A stretch of 64,000 nucleotides of DNA. Source: Sordariomycetes sp. S80-01Y. Taxonomy: Eukaryota > Ascomycota > Sordariomycetes. The translations under genes and the position numbers were made by a program. The notes below the pieces were generated by a model that searched no databases, was not told where the DNA came from, and was given only the letters and a program-made list of their open reading frames with translations. Positions 22,221-34,258 of the stretch are shown in pieces (the stretch's first letter is position 1; the number at the start of each line of letters is the position of its first letter). Where the stretch lies: contig JAXQJY010000033.1 in the NCBI GenBank assembly GCA_037042185.1, positions 992,001 through 1,056,000 on the forward strand. The letters are read 5' to 3'.

Positions 22221-24076
22221 TCAAGGCATGCTGACGCCGTTGGGCTTGGCGTCGCGGTTGATTTCGATGCCAAGCTTGGAGGCGACACAGTCGGAGGAGG
22301 CGTCTTTTCCCATGTACTTCTTGAGGATGCTGTCGAAGTCCGTCTCGCCAACGACGGGGCCGTTGCCGGAGCACTTGGCCTTCTTGGTAAGTTCGGAGCA
22401 GAGGCCGTCGAGGTCGAACTCGCCATTCTGGGCTTTAGGGCATTCCTGAAGACGTTCCCTGAGATGGTTAGCAAAAGGTTGCACTTCACATTCCTCGGAG
22501 TTGGCATACCAGATCTGATTGCAGTTCATGTTATCCTTCTTCGGCACCAGTCCTTCGTCGTAATCATTCTTCTGGGCCTCGATCTTGTCCATGAGGCTCG
22601 GCTTGGCGGGTTCTTGATGCTGCTGACCGCTGTTGAGGCTGCCAAAGTTTGATGTCGGAGCCATGTTGTAGGGTGTGAAGAAATCAGTGTCAAGAGAGTC
22701 ATTGAAGAAATCGTCGAAGGAAGGATTCGAGAGGATGTTTTCTTGAGGCTCACGGTAATCGCCAAACAGCTGGGGGTCGAATGAGCCAGAGTTGTTTTGC
22801 TGGGCAAGCCAGTCGAAGTTGCTGTTGCTGTTGAAATCGATGTTGGCGAACTGGGCGAATGGCTCGGAGGAGTGCGATGGCTGCTCCTCGCCGATGGTGG
22901 TCATCGTCTCGATTGGCTTAGAACCCATGGGCGACTGGGTGAAAGGTTCTGGAGAAGTGCCGCAAGACGAGCTGGGACCGCCGTTCGAATGTGAAGAAGC
23001 CGACGGCGAGCTGGTGGCACCACCGACAGAATAATTGGCAGAGTCGAGGGATCCCCGAGAGTTGTTGGTGACGGAGCTTGCCATCGAAGGAGTGAAGACC
23101 CCAGAGAACTTGGCCAAGTCTTCCTTGAACTGCGCATCCGAAGTCTGCTGCCACATGTTGGGCGACTTGGTATCCTGCTGACTCTTCTGTGGGCTCACAG
23201 CCTGCTGTTGCTGCGCCGGGCTAATGGGTTGTGAGGCGGAACGCTGGGGCTTGCTCATCTGTGGACCGGGCAGTGTGCCGAACTTGGGGAAGTTGAATTG
23301 GAAGCTGACATCGTTCAGATTGCCGACGGCCGAAGCGCCGAAGGGGACCTTTTCCTTGGGTAGAGCTTTGGGGTTTGTCATCAGCGAGACCTTCTGCTTG
23401 TACTGCTTGAGTTCGCTGGTCATGCGGTCGACCTGAGCTCGGAGCTTGGCGTTCTCATGATTGGTAGCCTGAGATGCCTTCTGCAGCTCCTCGACCTGAG
23501 TCTCCAGGTCCTTCAAGTGTTTCTCTTTGCGTTCGCGGAATGCTCGTTGAGCAGCCCGGTTTTGTGCCTTCCGCTTCTTTGAAAACTGGTCAGGCCTGAT
23601 TAAACAAATCCTCGGGATCATTGACTTACGGAACTAGGCTCAGATGTGAGTGGCTTCCGTCCCGGCTTCTTGGGGACCTTTTCTGTGCTTTCCCTCCGCT
23701 TGGGATCATTACTATCATCGTCGTCATCATCGGGATGACTCCTCTTTTCGTTGCCTTCTCCATCTACAGAGTCTGAGTTGGCCGAGCCCGGAAGGTCCCC
23801 AATCATCTTGGGCTGTTGATCGTCGATGAGCGAGAAGTCGAAGCTCGAGTCGCCCACATCTTCGTAGTTGTATGTATCCAGGAAGGGGCTCTCCTGGAAA
23901 CCATTGGCGTTGTTCGAAGGAGGGTTATTCTCGAAGGAATCGGGCGAGAGAGAGAGTCCGTTTCCGGTGTTGCCGTTCTGCTGGGACTTGTTGGAGTTGA
24001 GAGCAGCGAACAGCAGCGACTGCTGCTGCGGGGTCAACATGAAGTTGGGAGGCAGAGTACCTCCGGTGGAATCCAT
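22221..24076 (-). CDS. yap1: AP-1-like bZIP transcription factor (Yap1 family)
   Basis: Predicted 603-residue oxidative-stress regulator from exons 24076-23630 and 23585-22221. The basic region KKRKAQNRAAQRAFRERKE starts at 152 and carries the Yap-type NxxAQxxFR contact residues, followed by a leucine zipper to about 205. The C-terminal cysteine-rich domain has Cys504, 515, 531, 545, 554 and 582, with the CSE-type export-signal context around 545. In the n-CRD area I see one cysteine only (SSSCGTSPEPF). By family, oxidation forms disulfides that mask the export signal and trap the protein in the nucleus, where it induces thioredoxin, catalase and efflux genes. The 44-nt intron lies just before the basic region. 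Confidence 0.95.
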
Positions 24077-25618
24077 TGCGATTTGATGGTCAAGAGTAGC
24101 TTGACAATGGCGTCGATATCAATGGGATTGAATGGTGTTGCTGATGGGATGAGGACAGTTCCGTGCGGATTGGTGAGGATGGGCGTGAGGAGCGGAAATT
24201 CGGAGTTAAGGAAGGGCGCAGTGGCGATGAATTGATGAGACGAGGGGCACGGCGCGACGTCGCCAAAAGTCGGTGCAGGAACCAGGTGGCAGGCGGATCT
24301 TCAACCGAAAGCCAAAGTCTTGGACGTCGGCGTCGAAAAGTCGTCCAACAAAATAAGACCCTGTGCTTGTTTCACCGTTGAGCGGTCGAGCGTATTCCAA
24401 GTCACCAGACGAAGGGACTGGCGGGTGACGGGTGGTGGAGGAGGGAAAAAGTTGAGGCCTGAGTCAGAAAGACGGGGGTTTGGGAATTAGGGATTCGAGC
24501 AGATTCCGTCACTGGCAGTGGCCGCCCGGGCCTCGGAAGAAACTACAAGCGGTAGCCGTGATGGTACGGGACGTGCAGCAGCAGCAATAAGGTAGAAGGA
24601 TAAGACGGTAAGATCTTGCGAGGATGGACTGGTGCGGCGAGGGCGTGAAGGGTCCTGAAGCCGAACAACGTGCGGTGCGGCCTGTGCTCCAGAGGATTCC
24701 AGCATTCCAGGCGCCGGATGCATTTGTAAGCTGTCAGCCGCCAGAGCGGAAGGTGCGGGGATTCGCCCAGGTCGATCAACCCGACCGTCTCAGACCCAGT
24801 CGGCGTGAATCAAGCCGTGTCGGTGTGCTATCATTGGCTGCAACCCGCTCCATCTGCATCGCCCTGCCCCGGGGCGGAGGTTCTTGAGCGAGATGGCGCT
24901 GGAATTGGCACTGGCAGTTCATGGCGTCGTGTCGTACGAGAGTCCCTGTCGCACTCGCCCAAGTTAACGGCAGCCCTGAGCACGCAACGCCGGCCCGAAG
25001 CTCACATCACTGCCGGTCCCGCCATCCACCCCCCCGTGTCCAGGTCGTTACAAGTTGGATCGTCCTGCCGCTTCTCGGAACAAGCCGAGGACCTGTTGCT
25101 GGCTCAAATGTCCTCGTCTCAACCTTTCGTCTATTCCTGACTGCATGATCATTCGCATATGCCTCTATATCAGCCTATCCCATCAACCTCCTCCTGGCCC
25201 AATTTGACGCAGCCGTACGCACGATAATGGTGGGCAAAAAAGTCCTTCACGTCCAACTCTTTAGGTGAACTACCCTGTACTCTGGTTACAAAACATCCCT
25301 TACACCGGTGCAGCGGATTGCGCGTCACTTGCAGCCTTTGAAGAGTGGAAGATAACTTCCACTCTTCAATCAAGCTCAGTACTAATCTCGCGCGTCCACA
25401 GCCAACGTAAACTGGGCCACAGTACTCGCATTGATTGTTTGCAACAAGCACAATTATCACATTGAGGTGCAGAATTTGGGAACACAGGTGTGTGATTATG
25501 AAAGATTATTGTATTGGGGTATTGGTATTCTATCTACCGGTCATAGCCGTGTCATCGTTGAGTCGTATTAAACGTCGTCCCGAAGCTCGTGTGCTATTAA
25601 TTCCGTGACAGAGTTGAC
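24077..25618. other. Yap1 upstream region and grg-1 downstream region
   Basis: Holds the long promoter/leader of Yap1 (minus) and the 3' side of grg-1. It contains the perfect 14-bp hairpin at 25338-25369. No gene is supported. Confidence 0.45.
25338..25369. repeat. Perfect 14-bp hairpin
   Basis: TTGAAGAGTGGAAG and its exact reverse complement CTTCCACTCTTCAA flank a 4-nt loop ATAA. It lies 250 bp beyond the grg-1 stop codon. As RNA, from either strand, it would fold into a stable stem-loop. Confidence 0.85.
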
Positions 25619-25886
25619 TTAGTTCTTGGCGTACTGCTTGTGGGCCTCAGCCTTGCCGTCGTGGGCGTTCTCGTCAACCTTGTCGCTGAGAGCGTCCTTA
25701 GCAGCGGTGGCGCTACATAATGCGTCAGTGTGTTTTGAGGGATATCCAAGAGCTATGAACTAACCGAGTGCCGATGCTGGCGTTGCTGTCCTTGGCGACC
25801 TCCTTGTTGGCCTCCTTGGAAGCACCAGAGGTGGCGCTCTGGATGGTCTCAGAGACGTAGTTGACGGCTTGCTTGGCAGACTCCAT
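25619..25886 (-). CDS. grg-1: Glucose-repressible/clock-controlled peptide Grg-1 (Ccg-1)
   Basis: Predicted 71-residue hydrophilic protein from exons 25886-25765 and 25712-25619 (52-nt intron). The Neurospora protein is, to my memory, also 71 residues. Signature stretches are KEANKEVAKDSNASIGTR and AAKDALSDKVDENAH, both Lys/Ala/Asp-rich with a heptad-like helical look resembling LEA stress proteins. In Neurospora the gene is among the most abundant transcripts, induced by glucose loss, stress and the clock. The molecular role is unknown. A clean TATA box lies about 105 bp upstream, which fits high, regulated expression. Confidence 0.93.
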
Positions 25887-25987
25887 TGTGAAGTGGTGTT
25901 GGTAGGTTGTTATGAAGAGTTGTTGTGTGAGATGTTTGATGGATAGTGAAGAGGGAAGGAAGAAGTTTTCGATGGGAGAAAGACACA

Positions 25988-25995
25988 CTTATATA
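25988..25995 (-). promoter_or_regulatory. TATA box of grg-1
   Basis: TATATAAG on the minus strand, about 105 bp upstream of the grg-1 ATG. It is one of the few well-placed TATA elements in the window. Confidence 0.6.
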
Positions 25996-27866
25996 GTACG
26001 CGGATACGCTTCCCGTGATCTTTGAATCTCAGCCGATCATCAATTCCAGTTACCTACAGTAGTACCCTCGCTCCCGCTTCCGACGCGCACTGCCATCACG
26101 GGGCCCGAAGATCATCGCAGGCTCCTTAGACCTCCGTCTGGCCATTCACAACTCTGCATTTTTTCCGTAGGGCCAACTTTAGATCGAAGCTTTCCAAGGC
26201 AATCGTTTGCGTCGCAGGGCTAATTGGTTGTGGACGGTCTGGACTGGACTAGGGTGACGTCAAGAGCTCTCAGGGACCGAATCACAGCTACGTCACCGAT
26301 GCTCACGATCGCTTGCTCGCCGAACCCCGCTTGTGGGGCAAAGATGCGGGCACTTTACCAGCTGCGACGAAGTGAGAAGGGACTCGGAGGTATTCGAGGG
26401 CGTTGCATGTGAAAAGCCATGTTGCGTATTATCGACATGCATTGCATCATGCCAGTCATTATCTCCAAGCCGGATGCAGATCATGTTCACTTGTTGAACA
26501 TGGAACCGCACGCCGTTTTCGCTCTACCCATGATGACGAAACGAACTTGTCGAGTCGCTGAGTCCGGCTGAACTGGCGTGTCGCCAAGTCCACTTTGAGC
26601 GTAGAACGTTCCTGACGCCACGATGGCGCAGCACTGCTTCGATAGCCTCAATCGCCGCCTCGGCACGAGCTAGGAGACGATGTTGTGCCGCGTCTAGACC
26701 CAACGCTCAAAGGAAATCATGCCATGACGGCGGGGATGGAACGAAGGGAAGCTTGTTCAGTGGCCACAGGGGATACTTGATGGAGAAAGGGTCTTTTGGT
26801 GGTCTACCATCCAAGCTGGAGTGCGAATTGTCAATTAGCAGAAGATTACTTGACAGCGAATGGAGGCGCTTGTACGTTTGCGTCTTAGAATTTGAGGGGT
26901 TGGCAACCGAACACGAGAGCGTTTGAGCTTCGCAACCCAGGATGAGTTCGGCCTCATAGAGTTTGGGAGAATAGACAGACGCCACCAGGGAGCGCCACGT
27001 TCCTTATATTCCTTAGAGATGCAAGGGACCAGGCACTTCCTCGCCCTGGGTCTTTCTAGTCCCAATCAGTTAAGAGACCTGCGGAGAAGCCTGACTCAAC
27101 GACCCTGAACCCTACATCCGGATGCAGGTTTGATGTCGGCAGATTTGAGGAACCCTTGCGTTCGTCGATGACTTCGGACGACAACATGCCAAAAACTTCG
27201 AGTCTCCCCGCGGAGGTCTCCTGCCATTTTTCAAGTGAAGTGTTGAGGCCATCTGCCGGTTTCGTGGTGACAGCGAGTTCGGCGACGGCTGCTCAGCACT
27301 AGGTCGACAGCAAGCTTCACATGGAATGCACGGTTGTGTTCGGATTATGCCAGAGCCCGCCTTACAAACCCACCCATTGCTCACTTTTGGACCTGTCACT
27401 CAGGTTGGGCAAACGCTGGCAAGACTTGCCATGGTATGTCAATTTGGGGAGGGCACTCGGTAAACATTGAACAGATACTGGCCATTCATGAAGGCCTTGA
27501 GACGCTTCAAAGCCAAGTTAAAGTCTTTGTGGCGTTTGGATTCAGAAATGGATAGTACATATCAACTGAACGCGTCCTCGGCCTGAGTATGTATCGCCAG
27601 TCTGCCCATCTTGGGAAAAAAGGACAGTCGAAAGGGCGAGACGTTTGGTTCCGGAGAGACATCACGTGTAGCCTGACGTAGGTGGTCCGAGCTCGAAGAC
27701 TCCACTCGCAGCCCCGCGAGTAGGGACCCTTCAGGAGGCAGCTCTGAGCTCTGTGAACGTCAGCCTCGTTTGATCTTCAGCACCTAACCTCACGAGACGC
27801 ATTGCGGTTAGGACGTACTGAATTTTGTACCCACAATCATCTGACGGCCCTCTGCCCACCGCCAAG
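25996..27866. other. Intergenic region
   Basis: About 1.9 kb between divergent grg-1 and the BSD gene. It holds their promoters. A minus-strand frame at 26707-26985 has no recognisable domain. No repeats or RNA genes were seen. Confidence 0.45.
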
Positions 27867-29177
27867 ATGGACCTTGCATACGACCACATCCAGGACGAAA
27901 CTTACGCCAAGAACGACAACGAAACCGATACGAGCACAGAGAAGAAGGAGGAGCAGCCGCAAGCTTCGCTGAGCAACGAAGTGCAGGATGCCTACAAAGC
28001 GTTCTCAAATAGCCCATGGGGAGCACGGATTGGTGGATTCTTCAGCAACGTAGCTACTCAGGTAAGCGCTTCGACGCGCCCTCACCCACCACTTCTTCTT
28101 ACATCTAGCAGGGCCAATCCGTGTACACACAAGCCTCCAAAGAGTTGTCCGAAGTTCGAGAGGACGCAGGAAAGGGACTTAACAGTCTGCGCGATACCGT
28201 TGTCGAGCAAACCCGCAATGTCACCATACACGACTTCCTAGAGGTCTCAAAGCCCGAAGATCAACCCCAGGGCGCCGAGGACAGCACCACCAAGGATAAA
28301 CAACCTGCAACGGAAGACTCCGAGAAGCACGAAGAATCCGTTTTTGAGCGGCTACGCGCCGAGGCCGCGAAACGCTTGAAAGATCTCCAGCGTGCTGAAG
28401 ATGCGGCTGACGAAGCCCTCCTACGATTCGGAGGCAACGTTCGGAACTTCTTGAAGGACGCGATTAGTGTACAGCCCGCAGATGAGTCTCAGCAGGGCAC
28501 GGTGCTGTTTGAGAGCAAAGACGCCAAGGGCAAACGCGTTATTCATACTTCGAGGTTTGAAGCGCAGCTGCATGTGATCCACACCTCTACCGAGAGCTTC
28601 AACAAGGATTCCCCGGGACCTGAGTTCCAGCAGTGGTCCAAGGACTTTGATATCGACAAGAAGACGGAAGATATTGCTGGTGATTTGGAGAAGTACCCCG
28701 ACCTTCGCGCAACGATGGAGAAGCTGGTCCCCGGCACCGTCTCGTATGCGGACTTTTGGAAGCGGTACTATTTCTTGAGACACGGCATTGAAACTGCTGA
28801 GGCCCGTCGGAAGGACTTGCTTAAAGGTATGTTGAGATTGATATGATGCTATCCATGGCTAACCACCAAATCCAGCTGCTGCCACCGAGGACGAAGTCGG
28901 CTGGGGCGACGACTCTGACGACGAGGAAACCACGCCTGTCAAGAAAGCTGCATCCGTCACTTCATCGACTACCATCCAGCCTTCTGCATCCAAGACTCCG
29001 ACCCAGAGCTCGACTCTCAAACCTACCGAGACCCGCAAGTCGAATGACGAGAAGTCGCAGGCCGACAGCGACACGAGTTATGATGTCGTTGGAGCCGCGT
29101 CTGGTAAGACCAGTCAGGCACCCAGTAGCCCGAAGGATGCGAAGAAGGCGGACGATAGTGATGACGACTGGGAGTGA
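27867..29177 (+). CDS. BSD-domain protein (Dos2-like)
   Basis: Predicted 403-residue protein from exons 27867-28061, 28112-28826 and 28876-29177. A helical region with Lys/Glu and amphipathic repeats precedes a BSD domain at about 235-290. The domain is marked by the WSKDFDIDKKTEDI start and the FWKRYYFLRHGIE end, with the Phe-Trp pair typical of BSD. The C-terminus is disordered, Ser/Thr/Asp-rich, and ends with DDSDDDWE. Yeast Dos2 has the same layout. The BSD fold is also found in TFIIH p62 and synapse-associated proteins; the process served here is not known. The first ATG fits the downstream frame. Confidence 0.88.
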
Positions 29178-29317
29178 GTGGAAATGTTCGTTTAGTGGGC
29201 GTTCGTGGCGTTTGCTTTTGGGATGTTCGACGTATTCAATATCCTACCGTCGGGCTCGGGATCGCATGGCGGTAACTCATTAACCATGGGCCGTTTGTAT
29301 TTCGTTGTCCGATCAAT

Positions 29318-30000
29318 CTACCTCTTTTTTGTAACCTTTGTGAAACCATCCTCGTCAATCTCCGGCGGCGGCTTCTCTTTGGGCTCTCGAACAAGCGGCG
29401 GCGCATCACCCATGGCCACGTCAGCACCACCGTCATCGTCGTCATCGTCGTCGGCGGAGTCATCGGATTCCCAGTCGGTATCTTGATCCTTATCCTCGAC
29501 CTTCTTGAACATCTGGTCGACCTTCTTCCCCTTGCGATTCGCAAACCGTTCCGACAAGGCCTTGTACTCATCGTACTGCCCTTGCGCGCACTGTTTTCGC
29601 GCTTTGATAATCTGTCCCGCAACCTCGACGCCAGAGTCGTCGTCCACGTTGACGTCGAACTCGTCCATCATGACCTGGAGAAGCACTGTTTCGACATCCT
29701 CGAGATCAGGCTCCTCGTCCTTCTTTTTCGAGGCGTCGGGTTTCGCGTCTGTGAATTCGGGGAAGAGCTCGACAATGGCCCCCGCGAACCAGTCTCTCTT
29801 TTCAGAGGAGTCCGGGCCGCCCCAGCCGTTGGCGACGGAGAGGGTCAGCGCCGGCCAGAGATGGAGGGCGAAGGCGACGGATTGTTCGAAGTGATTCTGG
29901 CGCTCGCCTTTCCGAGTCAGCACGCGAGACACAAACAATAAATCAAGCAAAAAAACCGCGACTTACTCGCTGGCGGCAGCTCTGCCACTGGGGTCGCCAT
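29318..30000 (-). CDS. TSR2: Pre-rRNA-processing protein TSR2
   Basis: Predicted 207-residue protein from exons 30000-29967 and 29907-29318 (59-nt intron). The conserved core FALHLWPALTLSVANGWGGP followed by KRDWFAGAIVELF is the TSR2 hallmark. A second helical part (LLQVMMDEFDVNVDDDSG) and a very acidic tail with a run of Asp follow. Family role: chaperone of ribosomal protein eS26 and 20S pre-rRNA processing during 40S assembly. It is convergent with the BSD gene, stop to stop 140 bp apart. Confidence 0.95.
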
Positions 30001-30433
30001 TGTGAAATGCTATAGCTGCCTGTGATGTTGCTGGTGGGGAGTGTCTTTCAATGGAGGGGCAGCACAACTTGCGTCGCAACCGTCTGCATAAAAAAAATCT
30101 GGCTGAGGTGCAGGCAGTGGTGCGGGTTTCGCAGTGCAAACGGACGGAACGGTGGGATGAACTGCAGCCGGCGTGCACAGACCGCCGCTTACCCGAAACA
30201 GAAATGGTCGTTCCTCATCGACCTCTCCCCGGCGGCCAGCCGAAATAAGGGGTCTCTGAAATGACATCATGGGGCTTCGTGAAGAAACCGATCTTCGTCG
30301 GGACGTGGGCTATTCTTTACTTCTTCTCCCACAGCTCCCCGGCCTCTAGGGGAGGTTATATTGTTGTAGAACTGTGTATCTGTCTTCACCATACCAAAGG
30401 TCAGGCGCCAGCACGCAGCAAGGTTTGCCTGTC
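30001..30433. other. Divergent promoter region TSR2 / hydrolase
   Basis: Shared upstream region of two divergent genes. No coding or structured element was recognised. Confidence 0.4.
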
Positions 30434-33153
30434 ATGGTTCAATTGAATACCACAACGGTGGGGATGGCCGTTACACCAACGGTCGTCTCAACTCTATTCT
30501 CTCATGTAAGTTGAATCAGTCTCAGATCTCCAGTTTGGGGTCGCTCTGCGCAATGTCGTAGGCGCGGTAATGACCACCCAGCTTACTCTTATCTTAGTAC
30601 CTCAATCGCGGTCCTCTCAAGCAGCGCCCAACCGCCCACTTATCATACGACGAAGGTCTCCATCTGATCCGATCCTTCCTCGAATTCGCATCTCATCACA
30701 CCGTTGAAGAGCTTCAAGCCTTCACCTCACAATGGGTCCCGCATCCCCAGTGGGTCAAAGTTGACGATGTCACCATATCCGAGGACCACATACAGGCAGC
30801 TGCCGGGCTCTTGGAAGCCCAGCTTGGCGAAGACGGCATCCGCCGTGTTGGTGGGCGCAAATGGTGGCAGTGGAGGAAACCAAACTCACCCCTTGGAGCC
30901 GAGTGGATCGAGATGAAGTCTGATGCTCAGGAGCGCAAGGCCAATGGTGGGAAAACGAAACGGGTCATGATGTATATCCATGGCGGAGCGTACTTCTTCG
31001 GTAGCGTCGATGAGCATCGGTATCAGATGCAACGTCATGCGCGCAAGCTGAAGGCCAGAGTACTGGCTCCCAAGTATCGCCTGGCGCCACAGTTCCCATT
31101 CCCCTGCGGTCTCCTGGACTGCATTGCAGCCTACCTGCATCTTCTGACAGTACAAGAACCCAACGAAATCGTCTTGGCCGGTGATTCAGCCGGCGCAGGG
31201 ATGGTGGTCTCCGTGCTGTGCACGCTTCGAGATCAAGGGATCCCGCTCCCGGCTGGAGCGATTTTGATCAGCCCCTGGGTTGATCTGACACACTCATTCC
31301 CAAGCGTTGGCGATCCTGCGCCTATGGACTATATTCCCCAATATGGCTTTCACCATAAGCCTTCGAGGTCCTGGCCGCCTCCAAACGAGGATGATGTCAC
31401 TATGTTGAAACGGGAGGCCGACAAGAAGAAGAAGAAGAATTCTGGCAAAGTTGACACAGGGGAGTTGCAAGGCAAGCAGCAGGACCCTGTTGCCCCCACA
31501 GGCAAGGATGGTGCCGAAGGGGAGTTGGGGACGAGTGGAGGGATACGGCATGACGAGCGGTTCCTGTCTGTGAAAATAGATGGCGAGGACGTTCGGATCA
31601 AGGACCAGATCCAGATGTACACGACCAACGAAATGCTCGATCACCCGCTTGTTAGCCCAATCATGCAGCCGACACTCGGTGGGCTGCCGCCTCTTCTCAT
31701 TATGGCGGGCGGGGGCGAGATCTTGCGTGACGAGCAAATATTCCTCGCTCACAAGTGCGCCAACCCTCAGAAGTACGCCCCACCGAGCGACAAGCTGGAC
31801 GAAAGAGGTCGCATTCTGCTTGCTAAGTACAAGCCGACTGACGTTCAACTCCAAGTCTGGGAAGACCTCTGCCACGTGGCGCCAACGTTGAGTTTCACAC
31901 GGCCTGCCAAGTACATGTACCGATCAGTCGCGCAATTTGGGGCGTGGTGTTTGGCTCGGGCGCAACAGACGGGCATCGAGATTTTGGACGACGATAACAT
32001 CTCAGTCATATCTAGCTCAGAGACTGGGAGCGATGCGGAAGAGCAGCCTCGTCAAGACGGAAATGTTGAGGGCAGTAGTGAAGAGAAAAAGGAACACGAC
32101 GAGAAAGAAGAGAAGAAGAGAAGGATAGCCGAGGAGCAGAAGGTCACGTCAGGGGCGGTTGGCAAAGCAGGGGACCCGCTGCCTCCCTTTATCAACCACA
32201 TGGTTCGCCAAAGGGTCACCAGACATGGCGTGACACACCCTTTGGCAAGACCGGAGGATCTACCAGGCTGTTGCCTCGCGCCGGAAGAGATAGGCGTCAT
32301 CAAGTCCGGTCAAGTTCAGAAGTGGCTCACGGCCAAGAGACAGTGGGACAGTCGCTATGCCACGACGAAAGCAAAAGTCCACAAGAAAATCATCAACGAT
32401 ATAGCAACTGGGTACCAAGAGTTCCCTGGAGAGCACCCGCCGCCAACTGCTCTAGCAGGACGCTTGAGAGTTGATGAGGATTTCAAGGAAAAGAAGCGTA
32501 TAAAGAGTCTGGGCCTTGCTTTGTGGTCGTTATGGGGCTCAAAGCACGACGAGGCGACGGTTGAGCGCGAGCGTTTGGCCGGCGGGGAGAAGCATGAGCC
32601 AGAGATGGCTGCGGTCACCCCAAACCAAGATGATGGAGCCAGGCCTTTCTCAGACATAGAATCTCAAGCCCCCGCGCCAACTCCAGCAAACGAGGGGCCT
32701 AGGAGCCCGTCTCGACGACGATTTGTGTATGACGAGAATCAAACGGGGGCCCTCGACGTCGACGCAGACACACCTGTAGCCGAGCTCCTAGCCAAGCGGC
32801 AAGAACAGGAGACATCATCTCAATTGCTTGGTGCACCTGGGACTGGTGCAACAGGCAAGAGGCCCTTCGTTGATGGCATAGCAATGCCATTCACTATCAA
32901 GAAGGAGGCTGATACAGCGAGTATGGTCACGCTCAACTCTGGCATGAGCCCGCCGGGACCACCATCGCGACCTTTAAGCCCTCGACAAGACTCAAGAAGC
33001 GATGTGCTGTCGCTGAATGATATCGAGAGGAGGCGACAGGAAAATGAGACACCTTTGCCTCAAACGCCCGGATTCGAGTCCTTTGTCACAGCAGACGAGT
33101 CTTTGAAGACACCGACGGAAACCAATGGCGCCGCTCGAGAGCTCGTCGCTTAG
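30434..33153 (+). CDS. HSL-type alpha/beta hydrolase with long C-terminal extension
   Basis: Predicted 875-residue protein from exons 30434-30505 and 30598-33153. The hormone-sensitive-lipase type oxyanion motif HGGAYFFGS is at 152-160. The nucleophile Ser221 sits in GDSAG. The probable acid and base are Asp402 (GGGEILRDEQ) and His450 (EDLCHVAP). An insert of about 75 residues, Lys-rich then Gly/Asp-rich (near 285-350), interrupts the fold between the nucleophile and the acid. After the catalytic domain come 420 residues of charged, Pro/Ser-rich sequence with no domain I recognise. A steryl acetyl/ester hydrolase or triglyceride lipase role is possible. The 92-nt intron follows a 24-residue first exon. 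Confidence 0.9.
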
Positions 33154-33429
33154 ATATGCGAATGGGCTGAAACAGAAGGGATAGTAATTGTGAATGACCG
33201 GGAGGACACCTTCGTTGAGCGGTACAAGTCCCGCGTGCAAAGCTTGTATACCCTGCCCAGGTAGTTTCTATTATTTAGTACATATGATATACAGTAGTAC
33301 AGTTCGTGATCGGCCTCTCCTTGCTGTGTGGAGGCGTTTTTTGGTTCCACGTTCGGCGAGGGGCTCGTACATATCGCGTGTGGTCGTCTTTGGCCTTGTC
33401 CGATGCTCCAATTCGACACCATCAAGCTC

Positions 33430-33792
33430 TTAATCCAGTCCATTGTACCGCTTCCACTGCTCAACATAGAAGTAAGGGTTCATTGGGCCCTTCGCCAAGC
33501 CCTTGTAATCGCCCTTCTCTTCCTTGACCTGCCTGCTCACGTACGGCGAAAGCTATTCCGCAATTAGCACCACGCTTCCACGAACCCAGCACTGGCAGCC
33601 TACCTTGAAGTCTTTCAAATCCGGAACGACATACGTTCGCACCTTCCTCCAATCAATCATGTACGTTCCCCATTTCGTATGCGTTCCCATCGAGCCCGTC
33701 CGGTTACCCTTGTAGAACCCGCGGCCCACGTCCTTGGTCGTCATCTTGAGGTGGCGGTAGCGCCCCACCGAGAGGGCTTGTGTTGGTCTCAT
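33430..33792 (-). CDS. MRPL27: Mitochondrial large-subunit ribosomal protein mL41 (Mrpl27)
   Basis: Predicted 103-residue protein from exons 33792-33604 and 33552-33430. MRPTQALSVGRYRHLKMTTK, then GRGFYKGNRTGSMGTHTKWG and YMIDWRKVRTYVVPDL, is the mL41 (L27-type) signature: a Lys/Arg-rich rRNA-binding face with Gly-x-Gly and Trp-Lys-Lys-like parts. The C-terminus continues with PYVSRQVKEEKGDY as in Mrpl27. It is a component of the mitochondrial 54S subunit. The ATG at 33792 is preferred to the in-frame upstream one because homologues begin here. It is convergent with the hydrolase gene. Confidence 0.93.
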
Positions 33793-34258
33793 GGCGGCAG
33801 GCTGTGGTCTCGGCGCGTGTGCGCCGTCGAGAGGATGGATGGAATTGGTGAGTCGGGACTGAGTTGTGAAGCAGATTGTCGCGAGGTCGCGATCTCGTCT
33901 TGAAATTTCCGGGTCGGAGAAACTTCGGCGCTGGGGCCGACAGGGCGGTGCCGCGCCGAAGCTTGAAATCGACAGGGGTCTGAACGCCTGGGGATCTGAG
34001 TTGCGATGGGCTGTGGTTGCAGTTTCAAGTTGCATCATGGCTTTGGCGACAGCACGAAGCAGCAAGACTAGCTGTCATTTCTCACCTTTTAGATGAGTCG
34101 GTTGAATCTCCTTCTCTGCAATAGTATCCACCCCTTTCACGACACCTTTACTCGCGCCCTAACCCACCGGGCCACCTCAAGCGAGGGGTACTGAGCTCCA
34201 GCGACAAGAGGCGCACCGCGACGTTGCCTTATGTCTCCGATCCAGCGCGATACATAGA
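33793..34258. other. Divergent promoter region mL41 / TRAPPC11
   Basis: 466 bp between two divergent housekeeping genes. No specific element was recognised. Confidence 0.4.

Noticed and set aside
26707-26985. 92-codon minus-strand frame
   Set aside because: No domain, no homologue recognised, no splice context.
29483-29941. 152-codon plus-strand frame opposite TSR2
   Set aside because: Shadow of the conserved TSR2 exon on the other strand.
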